In this document: positions 25,199 to 32,477 of the stretch, one piece after another
Layout: each line of letters opens with the position of its first letter
Position numbering within the stretch: the stretch's first letter is position 1
From: Desulfotignum sp.
GTDB lineage: Bacteria; Desulfobacterota; Desulfobacteria; Desulfobacterales; Desulfobacteraceae
DNA: 33,631 bases
Direction: 5' to 3'
Assembly: GCA_021737695.1 (NCBI GenBank)
Contig: JAIPDL010000038.1
Location: forward strand, 1-33,631
Program-made: the position numbers and the translations under genes
Notes under the pieces: model-generated
What the model saw: the letters and a program-made list of their open reading frames with translations, nothing else
Database searches by the model: none
Told to the model about the DNA's origin: nothing

Positions 25199-25699
25199 GT
25201 GGGTGAGTGTAAAAAAAAATTTTTACAAAATTATGAGGACGATTTGGAGATCAACGAAAAAGTGATGGTTGCCATTGTAAAGGTGTCGGAAAGTTTTAAA
25301 AAAGACAGCGATGCCATATTCAAGAATTATGGACTGACTTTTTCACAATATAACGCTTTACGAGTTTTGAACAATTCAAAAAATGGTCAGAATTCGGTCA
25401 CCAATACCAGCAAAATCATGATTGTGTCAGGACCGAACCTGACCGGTATCGCCAAACGATTGGAAAAAAATGGTTTTATACTCAGAAAACGGGACCCCAA
25501 CGATGAACGTATCACCCTGCTTGAAATCACTCCCAAAGGAAAACAGGTTTTAAAAAATATCAGTGCGGCAAAAGATGAAAACATATCCAATTATATAGGG
25601 AATTACCCCGAGGAAGAAAAAGAAAGGATGCTATCAGCCCTCAAGCGCATATTCAAAACAAGGACCCTGAACCAGGAATGTGCCTCAAAGATTTTATGA
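25199..25699 (+). CDS. MarR-family transcriptional regulator
   Basis: About 166 residues. The winged helix-turn-helix is visible: LTFSQYNALRVLNN, the recognition-helix region KIMIVSGPNLTGIAKRLEKNGFI, and the wing RKRDPNDERITLLEITPKGKQ with the family's D-x-R pair. An N-terminal helix (EINEKVMVAIVKVSESFKKDSD) and the C-terminal helices would form the dimer interface where MarR proteins bind small ligands. The likely start is the GTG at 25199 (AAGGA 8 nt before); an ATG at 25190 overlaps the same site. It follows bamC by 130 bp. By position it is the candidate regulator of both divergent arms, possibly responding to an aromatic acid or CoA ester. Confidence 0.85.
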   Translation: MGECKKKFLQNYEDDLEINEKVMVAIVKVSESFKKDSDAIFKNYGLTFSQYNALRVLNNSKNGQNSVTNTSKIMIVSGPNLTGIAKRLEKNGFILRKRDPNDERITLLEITPKGKQVLKNISAAKDENISNYIGNYPEEEKERMLSALKRIFKTRTLNQECASKIL

Positions 25700-25715
25700 A
25701 CCATATCATCATAAA

Positions 25716-26507
25716 TCATAATCCCAATAGATCAGCCGCATTTTTTCCAGCAATCTTTTCTTTTTCCTCTTGATCCAGACACGAGAGGTTCATTAAATAG
25801 TTCAAATCTTCCGACTGCTCTGAAAAAGGGCTGTCGCTTCCAAACAAAAACCGGTCAACAGGATGCTTTTTAAAAAACCGTTTTAAAATATCTTTGTCCA
25901 TGATCCTCAAGACAAACGCCGTATCCAGATAAATATCGGTTCCCAGAAGACATTCTTCTGTTTCCTGATAATTGTCCTCTCCCCCCATATGGGCTGCAAT
26001 CATTTTCAATTGAGGAAATTCACGATGGACATTGCGTAACCGATCGGGCATCGCCTTGAAAGGAGGAGGCAACCCCCGATCAAGACCAGCATGAAACAAT
26101 ATCGGCATCCCCGATGACTGCAACGCATCATAAAAAGGATACATCCGCTTGTCATCAGCATAAAACCCCTGATAATCCGGATGGACCTTTATCCCTTTGA
26201 ACCCGATTTTTTTCAATTTTTCAATATATTCCCCTCCTTTTTGCAGATCCGGATGAAGGGTTGCCAACGGCAGAATATTTTTCCCCCTCAGACCATACAG
26301 CCATTGGTTTATGGACACCACCAGATCAGCTCTGGTAGTTATCCGGCTGATTACGGATAAGTGAATATCGGCATTTTTCATTGAATTCACCAGACCAGCA
26401 AGCGTTCCATCCGTAAAATGTGGGATGTCCGCTGTTTTCGACAACCTGGACAGTATCATGGCGGATTTCTGATCAGGAAAAACATGTGTATGAAAATCGA
26501 TGATCAT
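25716..26507 (-). CDS. Amidohydrolase-2 family metal-dependent hydrolase/decarboxylase
   Basis: 263 residues forming a compact TIM barrel of the amidohydrolase-2 (ACMSD-like) type. It has the HxH metal motif in IIDFHTHVFPD near the start, then IKVHPDYQGF, LFHAGLDRG (metal His), MIAAHMGG and LFGSDSPF (catalytic/metal Asp). The family includes hydrolases and cofactor-free decarboxylases of aromatic or unsaturated acids, such as ACMSD and gamma-resorcylate decarboxylase; the substrate cannot be read here. It meets the MarR gene tail to tail (16 bp). The ribosome-binding site is poor (TTGGA). Its position suggests a role with the aromatic-acid genes, but many such proteins occur elsewhere. Confidence 0.8.
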   Translation of the reverse strand: MIIDFHTHVFPDQKSAMILSRLSKTADIPHFTDGTLAGLVNSMKNADIHLSVISRITTRADLVVSINQWLYGLRGKNILPLATLHPDLQKGGEYIEKLKKIGFKGIKVHPDYQGFYADDKRMYPFYDALQSSGMPILFHAGLDRGLPPPFKAMPDRLRNVHREFPQLKMIAAHMGGEDNYQETEECLLGTDIYLDTAFVLRIMDKDILKRFFKKHPVDRFLFGSDSPFSEQSEDLNYLMNLSCLDQEEKEKIAGKNAADLLGL

Positions 26508-26666
26508 GCCGTATCCAATATTCGATGTTTTTGAAATTTGTCTTGAAAATGTTCAATTTTTCCAAACAGTTTGAAATTACCAGAGCCGAGCCGATGAGCT
26601 GTCTGATGGAATAAAAAATCCCATTGCCTGGTTGCCATTTCCGGCTGCGGTCGCTAAAGGTGACAA

Positions 26667-27254
26667 CTATTCTGACACAGGGGGCTGGCAGGGGGGGCAG
26701 TCCACCTCACTCTTTAGCTGGGTCTCTAAATCTTTCATTTTTTTAATAAACTGAGGATCAGACCACCTCCGATGATCGCCTTGGGCATACGCCAATGCAT
26801 TTTCATAATAAAAAGTTGCAATCAGGCGATTAGCAATATAATTATTTCGATTCTTAATCACTTTACCAGGACTTCCGACAACGACTGAATTGTCGGGTAC
26901 CACCGTCCCTTGTGGCAAAAACGTATGGCCGGCAAGAATACAGTTATTCCCAACCACACAATCATCCATAATGGTAGAGTTGATGCCGATAAGTGTATTG
27001 TCTCCAACGACACAACCATGGAGGGTGCAATGATGTGTTATTGAGCAGTGGCTTCCAATAGTGGTCCCTTTTGAGGTACCAATGTGAATCATGACAAAAT
27101 CCTGGATATTTGTTTTCTCTCCAATTTTTACTTCGTACATTTCAGATCGTATAACAGCATACGGCCATAATGATGAACCGGAACATAGTTTTACTTTACC
27201 ATATATTTGTGCTGTCGGATGAATATATGCTGCATTCTTCTTAATTAATTCCAT
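26667..27254 (-). CDS. Gamma-carbonic-anhydrase-like hexapeptide-repeat protein (PaaY/CaiE type)
   Basis: 195 residues from the ATG at 27254 (AAAGGA 6 nt upstream); a longer frame adds 30 unlike residues and is rejected. Left-handed beta-helix repeats run from ~10 to ~150 (HPTAQIYGKVKL, IGEKTNIQDFVMIHIG, VVGDNTLIGINSTIMDDCVVG, VVPDNSVVVGSPGKVI). The metal-ligand histidines of the gamma class appear in MIHIG and THHCTLHGC. Relatives include carbonic anhydrases and PaaY, a thioesterase in phenylacetate degradation, so a CoA-related housekeeping role near an acid:CoA ligase is possible. The gene is AT-richer than most of the window, and the C terminus ends with an unusual CPPCQPP tail. 159 bp separate it from the amidohydrolase. 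Confidence 0.85.
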   Translation of the reverse strand: MELIKKNAAYIHPTAQIYGKVKLCSGSSLWPYAVIRSEMYEVKIGEKTNIQDFVMIHIGTSKGTTIGSHCSITHHCTLHGCVVGDNTLIGINSTIMDDCVVGNNCILAGHTFLPQGTVVPDNSVVVGSPGKVIKNRNNYIANRLIATFYYENALAYAQGDHRRWSDPQFIKKMKDLETQLKSEVDCPPCQPPVSE

Positions 27255-27790
27255 CTCCAATCCTTTCGTAATGTTATCTAAATAGTTTCTATGGAAAGTA
27301 AAGATATCATATAAAAACAATGTATTGGCGCTTTTTGGGCTCACTTTTGAATGTAAATTTATTACACAATGTTTATTAAATCAACACGTTAGCATTTTAC
27401 TTACATCAAAAAAGGGGCCACAAAAACCCCAATAGAATAGTAGCACAAGCCGCACTTTCTGACCAGGCAATAAATCAATAGGTATCCGTAATCAAACCGA
27501 AAAACAGGAGAATGCCGTTTTTTCAGTGCAGCTAATGAAAATCATGCCAATGATACAAGTGTCAAGCGGCCGGCATGAAAAAAGGAGGCCGCTCGAATAC
27601 CGACCGGGCGGACTGATTGTTCAGGAGGTTCTTGACTTTTACAGTTACCGGAACGTATAATACAGGGCATATCGCCCTGGTGATGAGGTAAGCTTTCAAC
27701 TATTTTGGTTTCACTGCCAGGTCGAGCCATTTATCTGATATGTAAATTTATACCACTGAAAATTGCAGCATAACAAAAAGGAGTCTGCTC
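27255..27790. other. 536-bp intergenic region with patchy base composition and several hairpins
   Basis: No gene is convincing. The first ~250 bp are AT-rich, then 27560-27730 turn GC-richer and structured. Visible elements are AGCGGCC/GGCCGCT (27565-27571 with 27587-27593), CAGGGC/GCCCTG (27663-27668 with 27674-27679), and a 12-bp direct repeat ATGTAAATTTAT at 27351-27362 and 27740-27751. The composition shift and repeat could mark an old insertion or excision, but no transposase or insertion-sequence ends are recognisable. Confidence 0.4.
27632..27661 (+). promoter_or_regulatory. Sigma70-type promoter for the DUF6125-like gene
   Basis: TTGACT (27632-27637), an 18-nt spacer and a perfect TATAAT (27656-27661) lie about 130 bp before the start codon. 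The CAGGGC-ATATC-GCCCTG hairpin covers the expected transcription start, so the 5' end of the transcript would be folded or bound by a regulator. Confidence 0.55.
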
Positions 27791-28540
27791 ATGGAAAAAA
27801 GTAAAGAAAATGCTTTTGATCTGGAGCAAGGTGATAAATGCCGTTTTATCGTTGACATGTTCAATAGAATTATAGTTCACCATGCACTCTGGTTTAACGA
27901 GGTGAAACATCAGATGGGCATGGAAAAAGCACTCCAGGCTTTGGAAACAGCAACGGAAAAAAGCCTCTCCATTCAAATGAAACGGTTGTCCCAGGTTCTT
28001 GATTTTGAATTAAAGGATGGATTACCGGCATCGCTGGTAAATATGAACGAAAAAACCCAGACAGCGGTGATGAATGCAGTCGCAAAAAACTGGTTGGTCA
28101 ACGACGGGGTTTGGTTTCAGGCGGTCGAATTCAACAGAGGAATGATTGATGCCAAACGGTGCAATGATTCCTGCTGGGCCCAATTTTCGCCTTATGAGGC
28201 ATGGGCGGTCAAAAAATTTTTAAATCTGCCTGATGCATCAGGACTTGACGGGCTGAAACAGGCCTTGAATTTCAGGATGTATGCCATGATAAACAAGCAA
28301 TCAATAATTGATGATGAAGGGCATGATAGCTTCGTATTCCAGATGAATGACTGCCGGGTCCAGAGTGCGCGGAAAAGGAAAAACCTGGCGGATTACCCAT
28401 GCAAGTCCGGGGGGGTGGTGGAGTATACCTATTTTGCCAGGGCCATTGATCCCAGGATAACAACGGAATGTATCGGTTGTCCGCCGGATGAACATCCCGA
28501 AGAATGGTATTGTGCCTGGCGTTTTTCCATTGAACGATAA
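27791..28540 (+). CDS. Cys-rich protein of unknown function (DUF6125-like), intact copy
   Basis: 249 residues, cytoplasmic, no signal peptide. The N-terminal two thirds are helical (VDMFNRIIVHHALWFNEVKHQMG, ALQALETATEKS). The C-terminal third is rich in conserved-looking Cys: QMNDCRVQSARKRKNL, DYPCKSGG, TECIGCPPDEHPEEWYCAW. From memory this resembles the DUF6125 family seen in sulfate reducers and relatives; no function is known to me. The Cys pattern could hold a metal or a covalent intermediate. AAGGAG lies 8 nt before the ATG and a strong promoter lies upstream. A truncated relative is found at 15996-16275 in the opposite orientation. It meets the glycosyltransferase gene tail to tail. Confidence 0.75.
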   Translation: MEKSKENAFDLEQGDKCRFIVDMFNRIIVHHALWFNEVKHQMGMEKALQALETATEKSLSIQMKRLSQVLDFELKDGLPASLVNMNEKTQTAVMNAVAKNWLVNDGVWFQAVEFNRGMIDAKRCNDSCWAQFSPYEAWAVKKFLNLPDASGLDGLKQALNFRMYAMINKQSIIDDEGHDSFVFQMNDCRVQSARKRKNLADYPCKSGGVVEYTYFARAIDPRITTECIGCPPDEHPEEWYCAWRFSIER

Positions 28541-28557
28541 AAATCTGTATGAAGTTT

Positions 28558-29403
28558 CTAAAAATCTTTTTCTGCCAATCGACGGTAAAGGGCCAAATAG
28601 GTCCGTGCTTCTTCTTTTTTGCCTCTTTTGGCACAGCCATTGCCGTAAATCCGGCATTTTTCTTTGAGCACGGACTTCGCCGCTTTCTTCTGATCGTCCG
28701 ACAATGATCCGGATCGGACCAGATTCAGGATCGCTTCAATGCGAAACCGATCCTGGGAATGCCGCATGGAAAGCTGATCCGCATGCCCGCCGAACTTGAC
28801 GGTCAAAGCCGCATCAATGAGATGAATCGGCGTATCCGTGCTGACCCGCAGCCAGAAATCATAGTCCTCGCACACAGGGAAATCCTGCCTGAACATCCCT
28901 TTGCGTTCAAACAATGTTTTTCTGATCATCACCGCGGACGGACTGACCAGACACAGGTGGAGAGACGGTTCAAAAATCAGGCCCGAGGGTTTTTTGTGTT
29001 TTTTTCTGGGATTCACCCGGACCCCGTTGCGGATCCAGATCTCCTCGGTCTGACAGATCATGGCTTCAGGATGGGCTTTAAAAAAATCGGCCTGGCATGC
29101 CAGTTTTTCCGGTTTCCATTGATCATCGGAATCCAGTAACGCCACAAATTCGCCGGTGCTGTGACCGATACCCAGATTCCGGGCACTGCTCACCCCTTGA
29201 TTGGGCTGATTCAATATCCGGAGGCGGTTTCCATACGCGGCCAGCACCTCGGGGGTGTGATCGATGGAACCGTCATCCACCACAATGATCTCTTTGGGTG
29301 CAACAGTCTGGGCCAGCACCGAATCAATGGCGTGGGCCAGGGTCCATGCCCGGTTGAAACTGGGAATAATCACACTGATCTGGGGCGGATCTGTCTGTGT
29401 CAT
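28558..29403 (-). CDS. Family 2 glycosyltransferase
   Basis: 281 residues. The GT-A fold is complete: ISVIIPSFNRAWTLAHAIDSVLAQT at the N terminus, IVVDDGSIDHT (UDP-sugar Asp), NQGVSSARNLGI, the metal motif LLDSDDQW (DxD) and an acceptor-side CEDYDFWLRVS. There are no membrane helices. The family transfers a sugar from a nucleotide donor to a glycan or lipid; donor and acceptor are unknown. There are no other glycan genes in the window, so the pathway context is missing. A C-terminal Lys/Arg-rich helical tail may contact the membrane or a partner. Confidence 0.9.
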   Translation of the reverse strand: MTQTDPPQISVIIPSFNRAWTLAHAIDSVLAQTVAPKEIIVVDDGSIDHTPEVLAAYGNRLRILNQPNQGVSSARNLGIGHSTGEFVALLDSDDQWKPEKLACQADFFKAHPEAMICQTEEIWIRNGVRVNPRKKHKKPSGLIFEPSLHLCLVSPSAVMIRKTLFERKGMFRQDFPVCEDYDFWLRVSTDTPIHLIDAALTVKFGGHADQLSMRHSQDRFRIEAILNLVRSGSLSDDQKKAAKSVLKEKCRIYGNGCAKRGKKEEARTYLALYRRLAEKDF

Positions 29404-29723
29404 GATCCATCACTTATATCATGGCTTTTTTTTTTGTACAAACCGGATTCACGTTTTTTGACAGAACCGGACCCGCCTGAAAATCTGAGAACAAGAAAGG
29501 GGCTGACTGTCCCAATGACGTTCAATTGGTCCAACCATTTCAAAAATTAAAAAATTATGTGAAGTTTCAAGGTCATAGAATGTTTTATCCTTGATTTTTT
29601 TTAAAATTTTTCCGATAATCGATTTTATTTTTTAATTTTTGAGTAATCCTTGACAATCCCATCCAAATCACTTTATGAAGCCCTTGAATGTTTGGATATG
29701 CATCACTTACAAATGAGGATATT
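29404..29723. other. Divergent intergenic region with candidate kor promoter
   Basis: 320 bp between the glycosyltransferase and kor genes, with very AT-rich runs at 29580-29645. TTGACA (29650-29655) with TATGAA 18 nt further (29674-29679) is a candidate promoter for korDABC, about 45 bp before the korD start. No further gene is seen. Confidence 0.5.
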
Positions 29724-29954
29724 ATGGCAAAAGGCAAATCAGTCATCCATGTAATTGATACCCACTGGTGCAAAGGGTGCGGTATCTGTGTTCACTTCTG
29801 TCCCAAACAGGTGCTGGAACTGGACAAAAGCGGCAAAGCCCGGGCGGTCCGACCCGAAGATTGCATCGCCTGCAAGTTGTGTGAACTTCGTTGCCCTGAT
29901 CTGGCAATACAAATACAAGAAATTCAGGAAGGGGAAAATGACTCAAAACGATAA
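29724..29954 (+). CDS. korD: 2-oxoacid:ferredoxin oxidoreductase delta subunit (2x[4Fe-4S] ferredoxin)
   Basis: 76 residues from the ATG at 29724 (GAGGA 4 nt upstream). Two clusters are bound by CKGCGICVHFCP and CIACKLCELRCP. KorD passes electrons from the thiamine-diphosphate subunit to soluble ferredoxin. It is the first gene of korDABC and overlaps korA by 17 bp. Confidence 0.93.
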   Translation: MAKGKSVIHVIDTHWCKGCGICVHFCPKQVLELDKSGKARAVRPEDCIACKLCELRCPDLAIQIQEIQEGENDSKR

Positions 29955-31092
29955 CATCAGATTTGTCCAGGGGAATGAAGCCTGTGTAGAAGGGGCCTTG
30001 TACGCGGGCCTCAATTTTTTCGCCGGATACCCCATTACCCCGTCCACGGAAATAGCCGAGCATTTGTCGGAACGTCTTCCCCGGCAGGGCGGAAAATTCA
30101 TACAGATGGAAGATGAAATCGCTTCCATGGGTGCCATTCTCGGGGCTTCTCTCACCGGGAAAAAAGTGATGACCGCCACTTCCGGACCCGGATTTTCACT
30201 CAAACAGGAAGCGCTCGGGTATGCCTGCATGGCTGAGATCCCCTGCGTTATTGCCAATGTCCAGCGGGGTGGGCCTTCCACAGGCAACCCCACCCATGTC
30301 AGCCAGGGAGATGTCAATCAGGCCAGATGGGGGACCCACGGGGATCATGCCATCATCGCCCTGACCGCATCCAACAACCAGGATGTGTTCAAAATCACGG
30401 TGGAAGCGTTCAATCTGGCAGAGACTTACCGGACACCGGTTATCATTCTTCTGGATGAGGTGGTGGGTCACATGCGGGAGAAGCTCACGCTTCCGGAAGT
30501 TGATGAGATTCCGGTGGTGAGCCGGCTGCGGACATCGGTTTCCAAAGGGGTGGATTACCATCCGTATCTGCCCCGGGAGGACGGCCGGTTGCCCATGTCG
30601 GATTTCGGTGCCGAGCACCGGTACAATGTCACCGGTCTTTTTCATGACATGTGGGGATTTCCCAGCAACAACCCCAAAGTGGTCAGTGAGTTGCTGCGCC
30701 ATCTGGTGGACAAAATTGAAAACAACGTCGAAAGTATGACCATGTACAAGGAATACTGGCTGGACGATGCCGACTATATCCTGATATCCTATGGATCATC
30801 GGCCCGGTCCGCCATTCACATCGCCAAAAACCGCCGGGCCAGAGGCGTGAAGATCGGAGTGCTGGAACTCCAGACCCTGTGGCCTTTTCCTGCAGACATG
30901 GTCCGGGAAAAATGTGCCAATGCCAAAGCAGTGCTGGTGGTGGAAATGAACATGGGACAGGTGATCACCCAGGTTAAAAATGCGGTGGACAATCCCAACA
31001 ATGTATTTCTGGCCAACCGCATCGACGGCCAGCTGATTTCACCCACGGATATCAAGACCATCCTACGAATGATCCAGGGAAAGGGGGTGTAA
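29938..31092 (+). CDS. korA: 2-oxoacid:ferredoxin oxidoreductase alpha subunit (probably 2-oxoglutarate)
   Basis: 384 residues starting at ATG 29938 inside the end of korD; the start is fixed by alignment to the family beginning (QGNEACVEGALYAGLNFFAGYPITPSTEIAE). It contains the pyrimidine-binding part of the thiamine-diphosphate site (MEDEIASMGAILGAS, TSGPGFSLKQEALGYA) and the CoA/transketolase C-like domain (ISYGSSARSAIH, LELQTLWPFP). The complex converts a 2-oxoacid, CoA and oxidised ferredoxin to acyl-CoA, CO2 and reduced ferredoxin. The DABC order and subunit sizes favour the 2-oxoglutarate enzyme of the TCA cycle; branched 2-oxoacids cannot be excluded. Confidence 0.93.
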   Translation: MTQNDNIRFVQGNEACVEGALYAGLNFFAGYPITPSTEIAEHLSERLPRQGGKFIQMEDEIASMGAILGASLTGKKVMTATSGPGFSLKQEALGYACMAEIPCVIANVQRGGPSTGNPTHVSQGDVNQARWGTHGDHAIIALTASNNQDVFKITVEAFNLAETYRTPVIILLDEVVGHMREKLTLPEVDEIPVVSRLRTSVSKGVDYHPYLPREDGRLPMSDFGAEHRYNVTGLFHDMWGFPSNNPKVVSELLRHLVDKIENNVESMTMYKEYWLDDADYILISYGSSARSAIHIAKNRRARGVKIGVLELQTLWPFPADMVREKCANAKAVLVVEMNMGQVITQVKNAVDNPNNVFLANRIDGQLISPTDIKTILRMIQGKGV

Positions 31093-31093
31093 C

Positions 31094-31918
31094 ATGACCA
31101 CAAAAGAATTTGACTTTAAATATTATATCCGAAGCCGGTTTTTCCCCCATATCTGGTGTCCGGGCTGCGGCCACGGCATTGTGCTGGGGTCTCTGCTGCG
31201 CGCAGTTCATGAACTGGGTCTGGATAAAAACGAGATCGTCATGACTTCTGGCATCGGGTGTTCGTCCCGGATCTCCGGATATGTGGATTTTCACTCCCTG
31301 CACACCATCCATGGCCGGGCTTTGACCTTTGCTACGGGTGTCAAGCTGGCCAAACCCGGCATCACCGCCATCGTTCCCATGGGGGACGGGGATGCCCTGG
31401 CCATCGGCGGCAATCACTTCATCCATGCGGCCAGACGGAACATCGATATCACGGCCATTGTCATGAACAACCGGATTTACGGCATGACCGGGGGGCAGTT
31501 CTCCCCGTTGTCCGGGCTTGGCAAAAAAGCCACCACAGCCCCTTATTCTACCATTGACAACCAGTTTGACGTGGTGGAACTGGCAAAAAGCGCCGGCGCC
31601 AGTTTTGTGGCCCGATCCACGGTGTTCCATGCCACCGAATGCAAGGATTTGCTGAAAAAAGCCATTAGCCACAAGGGATTTTCCGTGGTGGAAATCTTAT
31701 CTCAATGCCCCACGTATTTCGGACGGAAAAACAAGGAAGGAGATGCCGTCCAAATGATGGAGGCATTTAAAACCAATACCGTCAAAATCGGGTCCAAAAA
31801 ACTGGAAGCCAAACCGGATCTGATCCAGCGGGGCATTTTTGTGGAAGACACCCAAAAGGCAGAATACTGTGCCGCCTATGACAACATCATCGAGACCGCA
31901 ATGAAAGGAAACGCATAA
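31094..31918 (+). CDS. korB: 2-oxoacid:ferredoxin oxidoreductase beta subunit
   Basis: 274 residues. It has the iron-sulfur/thiamine-diphosphate signature WCPGCGHGIVLGSL, GIGCSSRISGY, GDGDALAIGGNHFIHAARRN and the cofactor-binding NNRIYGMTGGQFSP. It binds the diphosphate end of thiamine diphosphate. It starts 1 bp after korA ends, and its last base is the first base of korC, so the operon is very compact. Confidence 0.95.
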   Translation: MTTKEFDFKYYIRSRFFPHIWCPGCGHGIVLGSLLRAVHELGLDKNEIVMTSGIGCSSRISGYVDFHSLHTIHGRALTFATGVKLAKPGITAIVPMGDGDALAIGGNHFIHAARRNIDITAIVMNNRIYGMTGGQFSPLSGLGKKATTAPYSTIDNQFDVVELAKSAGASFVARSTVFHATECKDLLKKAISHKGFSVVEILSQCPTYFGRKNKEGDAVQMMEAFKTNTVKIGSKKLEAKPDLIQRGIFVEDTQKAEYCAAYDNIIETAMKGNA

Positions 31919-32463
31919 TGGAACGTTCAAGACTGGTTTTTTCAGGGTCCGGAGGCCAGGGAGTGATCACGGCGGCCATCATCCTTGCCAAAGCCGCGGT
32001 GATGTTTGAAGGCAAAAACGCTACCCAGTCCCAAAGTTACGGCGCTGCGGCCCGGGGGGGCGCCACAAGAAGTGATGTACTTATTTCCGAATCCGACATT
32101 TTTTTTCCCAAGGTAGTGCAGCCCAACATCCTGGTGAGCCTGACCCAGGAAAGCTACAACACCTTTTCAGGCATCATACGGCCCGGTGGCCTGCTGCTGG
32201 TGGACAGCAAATTTGTATCCATCGAAAACAAAGTCGATGCCAAACATCTCGCTTTGCCCATGTATGACACGGTCATGGAGAAAATCGGCAAACCCATCGT
32301 GTTCAACATCTGCATGCTGGGAGCGCTTCTGGGTGCCACCCGCCTGGTCCGGGGAGAATCCATCCTCAAGGTATTGGAAACCACCATCCCCAAAGATTTC
32401 ATGGAGATGAACAAGACCGCTCTGGATCTGGGCATCCACATGGGGGAATCGGCTGTTAATTAA
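31918..32463 (+). CDS. korC: 2-oxoacid:ferredoxin oxidoreductase gamma subunit
   Basis: 181 residues with the gamma-domain start FSGSGGQGVITAAIILAKAA, the QSYGAAARGGATRSDVLIS motif and C-terminal FNICMLGALLGATRLV. The gamma subunit completes the oxidoreductase and contacts CoA. It overlaps korB by 1 bp. The next gene starts 15 bp after its stop. Confidence 0.95.
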   Translation: MERSRLVFSGSGGQGVITAAIILAKAAVMFEGKNATQSQSYGAAARGGATRSDVLISESDIFFPKVVQPNILVSLTQESYNTFSGIIRPGGLLLVDSKFVSIENKVDAKHLALPMYDTVMEKIGKPIVFNICMLGALLGATRLVRGESILKVLETTIPKDFMEMNKTALDLGIHMGESAVN

Positions 32464-32477
32464 GAGCCCCCGCTCCC

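Noticed and set aside
27542-27730. A 62-residue minus-strand frame in the long intergenic region
   Set aside because: No ribosome-binding site or recognisable domain, and it overlaps the promoter and hairpins of the downstream gene. It could be a fragment of an older element, but I cannot name one.
27351-27751. 12-bp direct repeat ATGTAAATTTAT as possible target-site duplication of an insertion
   Set aside because: Short, AT-rich and without terminal inverted repeats or transposase; chance is a sufficient explanation.
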